The notes under the pieces are model-generated. The model saw only the letters and a list, made by a program, of their open reading frames with translations, had not been told where the DNA came from and did no database searches. A stretch of DNA of 64,000 nt, taken from assembly GCA_030248215.1 (NCBI GenBank), contig JASANG010001737.1, positions 492,501-556,500 on the forward strand. The letters run 5' to 3'. Source of the DNA: Enoplolaimus lenunculus. Taxonomy: Eukaryota; Nematoda; Enoplea; Enoplida; Thoracostomopsidae. Position numbers and translations under genes: made by a program. Position 1 is the stretch's first letter. Every line of letters starts with the position of its first letter. This document shows positions 41,501 to 50,500 of the stretch, piece by piece.

Positions 41501-44500
41501 CCTATGTTCTCCCAAAAAGAGTCAATACTATGATTTGGTATTAAAGTTTAGCGCTAAAATGGTGTTTGGCTTCTGGCTCGCTTCGTTTGTGGAGTTTACA
41601 CTCCCGATTGTAATAACCACTCTAACTATTTTTAGATCCGAAGCAGACCCGTAGCCAGCTCACCTTGCTAGGGTGCTGAACATTTTTCAGGATGGGCATT
41701 CAAGGATTTCGATGACTTTACAAATGTGAAAATTTTCTTTTGGGGTTAAAATTCTTCCACGAAAAAAGCTTAGTCTCGCCTGAGCCACCACTGGCTACGG
41801 GCCCAATTCGAGGTTATAGTGTCGTTAGTAAAAAAGTAAATTTTCTTTGTTTAGCAATTTGCGAACCGCCTAAATCCGACGATACTGCAAGCTTTTACAT
41901 GATCACTGGAAACAACAGCAACGAAATCCTCGAAGGAGATTCCATTTCGTATTCGTGCAAACAAGGATATGGGCTTGACGGTGACCGGATAGCGATGTGT
42001 TTGGGGTCAACGCAGTTTAGCGCGACTCAGCCACCTTGTAAACGTAAGTATTTTTATTTTTTGAGGTACGATGATGCTGTTTCAAGGTATTTGTTCAGCA
42101 AGATTGTATACTAACATCATGACTGAATTTACAAAACAGGCTTCAGCCTAAATAATCGATATATTAAAGTTAGAATGTCCCACATACGTATTTTGGGCAG
42201 CGTTTCAGCGCAGGAGTAAACCAGTCTGACAGTACGGTATTTTAATTAAGTATTATCTACATATCTTTCTAATTTGTGCATATAGGAAGTACTTTACATT
42301 GCATGTCCTAACTTTTCCAAGTTCTGTTATCTACACATGTGTGCAACTGTGTTGACTGGTAAATAGTATCGGGGGACTTTGTCTTCTATCAAATCTTTAT
42401 TATTAAAGCTGAAACACACCACATACGTATTTTGGGCAGCTCTCCAACTTTTATTTGTATACTTTGAAACATAATACGATGAACAGTATATATGCAAAAT
42501 TATTTACGTAACTACGAATACGTAGCGATAAGCAGGTGCGAAACGTTTAAGATCAACACAGCAAACTGACGCTATCCTAAATATGAGAAGTAGGTGTAGG
42601 GTTGTGAATGTTGCAACCATGTTTACCAGTTAACGTTAGGGTAAGTGCAGGTTAGTAAACAAGAAACCATTTCAGCGATTCGTTAAGTTGACTTATTTTC
42701 TCGATTTTATCTAAAAGTTTCTTGCATACGAGCGTTACGCGTGGCAAACTTTAATCCCCTTGGCAGGGTTTATTCTACAGACTGAAAAAGTGCCTCTATT
42801 CCAAGCCTTTCCAGAAATTTAGAGGGGATATATCCTTGTTTTCCCCTTTGTATACGTCCCTGTGTAGCACCTATCACATCAACCTGTCAAACGGGTGCAA
42901 TTTGCTTCTAAATACTGTTGAAAACAGTCGTGGTTTTGCTTAGCTCAGCGAATTTTGACAGTCAGTTCGCAGACTAACGTTGTTTATTACTTCATTAATT
43001 TTTCAGGCATCTGTTACGATTATCCTGACGAAATAGAAAATGGAAAGCTAACGATACAACGCAAAAATGGTAATATCCTCGAAACGATGTCAATAACGTT
43101 AACGTGCAACACCGGATACGAAGCTAGCGGTACAACAGTGTCGACGTGTACCACCACTGGATTCTTTGATCATAAACTTGCGCCTTGCGTCAAAGGTGAT
43201 AAATTAGCATTGGCTGAGTTGCGTTAACATAACTCAAGTCGACCTTTGACTCAGCTCGATTTAGGACTTTTGAGTAAAGATAACTCAACTCGACCGTTGA
43301 CTCAGTTCGATTTAGGACTTTTGAGTAAACATAACTCAACTCGACCGTTGACTCAGTTCGATTTAGGACTTTTGAGTAAACATAACTCAAGTCGACCCTT
43401 GACTTAAGTCGATTTAGGACTTTTGAGTAAACATAACTCAAGTCGACCTTTGACTCAGCTCGATTTAGGACTTTTGAGTAAACATAACTCAACTCGACCG
43501 TTGACTCAGTTCGATTTAGGACTTTTGAGTAAACATAACTCAAGTCGACCCTTGACTTAAGTCGATTTAGGACTTTTGAGTAAACATAACTCAAGTCGAT
43601 CTGTGACTCAGTTCGATTTAGGACTTTTGAGTAAACATAACTCAAGTCGACCCTTGACTTAAGTCGATTTAGGACTTTTGAGTAAACATAACTCAAGTCG
43701 ACCCTTGACTTAAGTCGATTTAGGACTTTTGAGTAAACATAACTCACGTCACCAAAAACCTGGACGCCACTTAAAGTAACATGGGCCGACATCGCAAAAC
43801 ATTTAGCACGATTTCATTAAATTTCTAGGGGGTCCACATTCCGCACATTTGCTGTCAAACAGGCCTGTATAACAATAACACATTTCACTTGCAGATTGCT
43901 AACTTAATCAGAGTCTTATTTCTTTTTAGCTAAAACTCCTAGACTGGTAAGTTTCAGTTTTTAAATATTAGACAAATTATGCTTTGAAACTTTAAAAATC
44001 TAAATTTACAAACTACTCTGAAAATGTTAATATTAGTTCTAATCATCATCAATCTAATGTGTTATGCTGTTGTATTAAAGACTATTTAAATTGGAATCTC
44101 GAATGTTTCTTAACTTGTAAATTTTTTTGGACCTTGCCAGCCGAAACCCACGTATAAAGATCAGGGGCTCAACGTTTTTCTGGGGGACCTGTAATCGTGC
44201 AAGCTCAACCTTTAAACTGATATTTGTTGCTCAGGCGTTCGCTTAGGCGTGTGCTCATTCTTACGTTTAGGCATAGGCTTAGGCACAGGAATACGCTTTT
44301 AGGAATAAGCTCATTCTTATGCTTAGTCTTATGAATTAGACTTCGATTTAGGAATATGCTTATACTACTGTTACGACCCGGTTCTTCGCATTGACTCTAG
44401 CACAATAGATTTGTTTTCTAGAGTCCTCATTCCGAAGTTGTAACAGAAATAATGGGCGCTCTTCAACGTGTCTCATGTATTTTACTCGTGATTATACTCT

Positions 44501-47500
44501 CAATACTACAAGCATTCTTTCTTATAAATAGGTAAACTGTACGGTTATTTTAATAAAACGCTTAAACGGTATTCATAAATGCACGTTTTTTGTAACGAAA
44601 ACTCGCAACTGCAAGTTGCACGCGGAAAGTTCCGCAATCATAAATTGCAGCTGCAATTCATTGCTACAACATTTAATTACCAGTTAGCGATAGGTTTTCA
44701 AACTAACGAACACCTATAATGGCGAATATCAAAAAGGGCACATAAGTACAGGAATAAATCATGTATATAGATATATATATTATATATATATGTATATATA
44801 GTAAAAAAATGCTAAGTTTCGAACTTGGTCGTAGCATATTTGAAAATATGGGCCTAGGAAACGTCAAATAGGGACAGTCTTGCTCTCATTATATCTTTTA
44901 TAATATTGAATCAATTTAGTCTACGCCAGGCGCGTAGCCAGCCCACCTTGCTAGGGAGGGCTATAAAAAATTTTCATGGGGGCGTTCAAGGGTTTTCAAT
45001 GAGTTATAAGCAAAGCTGAAAATTCTCTAGGGGGAGCCAAAAGTTTTGCACGAGGGGCTGAGCCCCCTTGGCCCCCCTTCGCTAGGGGCCCGAGTCTACC
45101 CTATTCACGAAATAATGTCTACTAGTAAAACGCATATGCACACAGGTACAACACTTAGGATTGTGTGGGTACTTAAAGTGTTTAACAAACGACAAAAATA
45201 TGAAATCCGGTATAAAATCAACAATGGCGGAAGTGACTTAACAATTACCAAATGCCTTCGCTCGATTAGGGAATTTATACGTGCAAATTCTTTTGTAGAA
45301 CGATAAACGTAAAAATATAATATACTCGCTATATAAAAAACTTTGTTTACTCTTCTGCTGAAACGATGCTCAAAATACGTATGTGGGGCGCGTTCTATGG
45401 ATGGAGACGGCAATAATACTGAGAGAGAGGCATTGCGAAAAAATTTGTATCGAACAAAAATCATCAAAATACGCAATGTTAAATAATGTGTTTACGCCCA
45501 AATGACTCGCATATCATTACAGAATATGGCATCTGGAACGTTTACTTCAACTTTTTGTCGAACTTGGATTGTTGGTCGCTCATTTGTTAATTGTAATCAA
45601 TGCTGATCCGACTACATTTAAAGTGAGAAACATTTGTAGTGCATAGACAAAAACTTGTATATGTCGTCGCCAAAGTCGTAATTCAGCCCAGTTCCGAATT
45701 GGGTTAGTCCAAAGCGGAATTACGACTTCGGCTAGCCCAAGGCGGAATCATGTCTGATAAAGCTGTGCGTGTTTTGATTGGTTAATTGATAGTCGCAATC
45801 GTGCTTGATCCCACTTTGCTCAGTGAAACAAACTGATAGCCAACAGGTTGCGATTAGTTAGCCAATCAGAAAAGAGTATTCGCAACAGTCAATCGTATTT
45901 GAGTATGGCATTAAGGTAGTAACCAATCACAAGGCGTGCACTTGTCGCATAGAAAGAATTACGCCGTGGGCTAGCCAAAGTGGTAATTACGCCTTGGACT
46001 CTCCCAATTCGGAATCGGGCTAAATTACGACTTGGGCTACGACATGTACACCATGTCACAATTTTTACACTCTTATCAACCAGAAATTAAAATAATTTTG
46101 GTACCTATGCGAAATGGGTTAAACCTCTTTGCTGTTGAACTTAAAATTGGTACAAGAGTTGAGCAAATCACAAGCGAAAAATGTGCCAAAGTTTGAGCCT
46201 CAGCATTCGCTGGTTCGTAAGTGACAAGACCTATCACCAACTGATAATAGATGCTACACACATTTTAGAATACGGGCATAAGTACTAAAGTTGCGTCAGG
46301 TTTCTGGCTCGTTTCATTCGCAAAATTTGATTATTATTTTGACCCATGTTCACGTTTAGGGCTGTTCTGGTATCTGGTGGGCCTGTAAAAGATTATGCTT
46401 ACATTCTAGACTACTTTTTTTGCTTATTTTTAGGCATAGAAAAACGCATTTGCAACGCTTAGGCTTAGGCTTAGGCTTAGGAATACGCTTAATCTACTGT
46501 TAAGGCCCTAAAAGTAACATTGGCCATTATTTGTCATTTCTGCTCTCGGTTACGATAACAATTTGAGAGTTTCATTGGTTGTCGATGTCTAAACACCTGG
46601 TTCTGAGCACGGAAATAATTGAAAATAAAATTTAACTCGTCACGAATTTGATATTTTTTCAGAATAATACGGCATGTAACGCGACTGCGCTTGGGATACA
46701 AGCATTTACTTTGATTCACTTTGCTGGAATGTTAGCCGAATCCGTACAATCTGGCCTAAGAACAGTGAATATGTTTTCAGTTGGTCACATGATTTCTAAA
46801 TCAGCATATTTTTTGGTTGTTTTAGGTAAACACACAGTGTTGCAACAGGAACTTAAATTTTACCGTAACAGGAATTAAATATTGGCAGGAATTCCAGCCG
46901 GAACAGAATTCCGGCGGATCCTTAGAAAAACACCAACGTGTTTTATATGCATAGATAAATTGTTTAGCTGAATAGGTCTGTAGTCAGTTCCAAATGTTTT
47001 AAGAGAATAGTTTCAAATTGAACCTATGGTTCGCAGAGATACCATTACCATTTTGAACTGAAACTTCTCAGGTGCTAAATTAGCAGAAAGATAAAAACTT
47101 ATGATTGCTTGAATAGCCAAGTTACCATGTATGTATGTATGCATGTATGTATTGTTGGCGGACGGTTTAAAGCGTAGAAACGTTGTTTGGAAAAAACTGC
47201 TACATTTGAACGCAAGTTAATTTTAATATTTTTTACAAAACAACTGATTATTTATGCGCTTGGGAGCGTTTTGTGTCACTGATGAAAGCGGGGACACTTG
47301 ATTATTAATCTGAAGTGGAAATAGTAAATTCATATTTAGAAGATTTTTGCCTGTGATTAGGCTTTGTTCTCAGAGTCTAAAATAATCGTATAAGTTGGTT
47401 ATAAGCACTCTCTAAAAAACTAAAACTTAAATTATAGCTTAACTAAGCTTGAATATTAGTTTAGGTAATACTCAAATGGCTGGACGGACTAATTAAACTA

Positions 47501-50500
47501 GAATTTTAAGTTTTACTTAACTAACATATTTTTAAGTTAAACACCAGTTTATGTAAACTTATTTTTGGTTTAAGTAACAGATGCAGTTCAGAAATTATTT
47601 GTATTTGAGAGTTCACTAAGCTTAGCTTACACTAAAAATACGTAAGATTTTAAATTACTCTAAGCGTAAACCAACCTGTTAGTTAAGTTCATCTAGAAAC
47701 TTAGTTTAATACAGCTGGGTTAGCTTAAGTTTAAATCAAGTTAGTTTAAGCTTTCAGAGAGTAGAAAAAATGTAAATGACGTCGATTTTAGTGAAAATTA
47801 AACATTTTCAGCGGTATCTGGATCAATAGCAGGAATCACTGCAGCGAACAACTTTGACGACTACCGTGCGGATTTAAGGTAAACTTTTCTAGGTTGTACT
47901 TTTTTCCTTTCATGTTCTGTTTGTTGCAAATACTTTGATGCCAATGTTACATTAAGGGCCGTAACAGTAGTATAAAACATATTTCTAAGTCTAAACCCGA
48001 GCACAAATTTTAGTCTAAAGCTTAAGCTTACTCGATTGGAGTCTCGCGTAAAAACTGTTCTACCGTCAAAGTAAACGTGGACCATGAATGATTTAATCAG
48101 AACGATTTGGAATATTAAGTAGTTTTTAGTAAAACGATCATACACTGTTTCATCTGTATTATTAAAACTGGAACGCCCCGCATACGTATTTTGGGCAACT
48201 TTCCAGCATTGCTTTGTTTATATTTTCTCAGAACACAAATATAATTGTTCTGTGGACGGAAAATTTGCATGCATATTGTTGTGTGTTCACTAACTTTTGC
48301 ACATTGCGCAAAGCTGGCTGACTAATAAAGTTTATTTCAGCTGTTGGCTGAACTTAGAAAATGCAACATTTTACGCGACGCTAATTCCTGTATCGTTAAT
48401 GAGTTACTGGACTTTGATTTTTGCCGAAAGTGCGGGTATACATGCCGACACGCCGTTGCCATGTGCAAATTTTATTAAGAAAACGGCTGCATTGTAAGTC
48501 ACCTCTAGATTTATTCCTGAACCGCAAGCGCATAAGTCATATTTTCGACTGTGTGACAACTGTCGCCACACTTTAAATTTCAGTGAATTGATTTTAACTC
48601 AGAATGAGTTTAATCCGCTCAGGGCTCTGTGCACTGAATTAGGTCTTTCAGAACTCAGAATTCTGCATTGATTGAAGTCAGCCTGAGTTAATTAATCAAC
48701 TCACGCAGAATTAAATCAGCTCAGAGTGAATTAATGTTTACCGCTATTAACTCGAAAATAACCACAAATAAACTAATTCTCTCTCTGAGTTGATTACATC
48801 GGAATTTTACAGCACAGTTGATACCTATTTTTCTTCGTATTCGCAAATGTGTGTAGCACCGATCACCAATTGACTAAAGACTTGTAATTATTAACCGGTG
48901 GATTGCGATATCTGAAATTCGGTCATTTTTTCTGTTTTGATTTGTTCTGCTTGTGAGCAAATTTGAGGTTTTGCAACTGCATCGAGTTCGTCAGTTTGGA
49001 AAACTGTCGCTAATTGGCAGGGTTCCATCGGAATTCCGATTCCGGCTAAATTCCGCAAAATTTGATTTTCCGATTCCTATTCCGGCTGACTGCTGTTCCG
49101 ATGCCGGTATTCTGATTCTTCGGTCACGGGTTTTTAAGATGATTGAACTTAGATTTTGCTCGCTTCGTTTTGTTTCGTTCATTTTCAATTATTCTGATGG
49201 TTTTTTTCTCAGTAAATATTCCGAGTTGTTACGTGTACTTCGTCAGCTATATAAACATGTTTTACTGAAACTGTGAACAGCAACAAAAACGGGCATACTG
49301 CTTCAAAAGTTAAAAGTCATACACCTTTAACTTTTTAATAGAATTACTAAAACTTGATTTAGATTCCGATTCCGGTTCCGACAGAAAAATTTGATTCCGA
49401 TTCCAAATTCCGCTTCCGATATAATCTAGTTCCGGTTGGAACTCTGCTAATTGGTGATAACTTCCATACGCATTTGAGACTACGCTGTCTGAATTCAGAA
49501 GAAATCGAACGGTGGCATCCGCGAGTCTAAAAATTTGCACAAGAGCGACGCAAATGAAGTGCAATGAATAAGCACGTTTTCTAATCTTCACATACTCTGT
49601 TTCGAACGTTACAACACTTTGGACCAACTGGTAATAGGTGCTACACATATTTGAGAATATGGGCGCACTTTATCAGTGTTGTTACCAGCAACACAAACTG
49701 CATTCAGATTACGTTTCAGCGTCAGATTTATAATAAACACTTAAATTTAGGCACCTTTCAACAACATGAAAAATAGTTGTTTTTTGGTTGAAATTTAGAA
49801 CTGGTACAACAATGTGTGTGTTTCAGCCAATCATATTTAGCCATGACCCCTAAACACTTCTGGATTGGCTAAAATAGATTCTTGGTTTCGCCAGGTGAAC
49901 CGTATTTCGGTTCTCAACTCAGTGACATACTTTCAAATATATGAGGCTTCGGGTGAACTTAAAATTTTAAAAGTTTTAGCAAAATTTATAACAGTTTTGT
50001 TTGAAATCAACAGGCAATATTTGATCGTTAAATCACAATGGATGGGTTTCTGAAATCTTACTTAATTATTTACTTAAGTTATACTTAAGTCGCCGAATTA
50101 AGTAAATACTTAAATTTTCGAGCACAACCAAAGAAGCGCTAAATAACGGCCATTGTCATGACAAGAAAGCTATTAAGAACTTTGCTTTATACTAAGGAGG
50201 TAACATGAGTCTACAATTTCAATTATACCAAGGTTAGTATGCTGAGCGGTTAATTTGTAGTATATCAAATTTAGTCAGCGACTAAAGTATTCACTTAACT
50301 TAAGTACACTTTTAAAAACGACAAAATCGGTACGTAATTACTTGGCACGTACTTAAGTACTAAGTCGTACTTAAATAGGGTTTAGGAAACCCAGCCATTG
50401 TTTTTTATTCTTGTTTTTAGGTTATGTCAAAAATACTTAATGTTAAAAGTGCTGATCAGTTATGTTACGTGGATATTAGGCGCAATATCGATGTTTTATC

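Noticed and set aside
43190-43792. Minus-strand frame with VYSKVLNR repeats
   Set aside because: A 51-base minisatellite artefact within a gene B intron.
44025-44095. Hydrophobic peptide [17 protein letters not shown] as an alternative helix 1
   Set aside because: No usable acceptor and donor in the required phases flank it, whereas 44422-44531 fits on both sides.
43196-44421. A hidden GAIN/GPS domain before helix 1
   Set aside because: I read the interval for Cys-Trp GPS patterns and exon-like segments and found only the minisatellite, the micro-exon and an F1 element. A profile search should confirm this.
48341-48493. DRAM/TMEM150-type membrane protein
   Set aside because: The [16 protein letters not shown] stretch first suggested it, but [16 protein letters not shown] and the neighbouring exons fit helix 5 of a family-B/adhesion GPCR much better.
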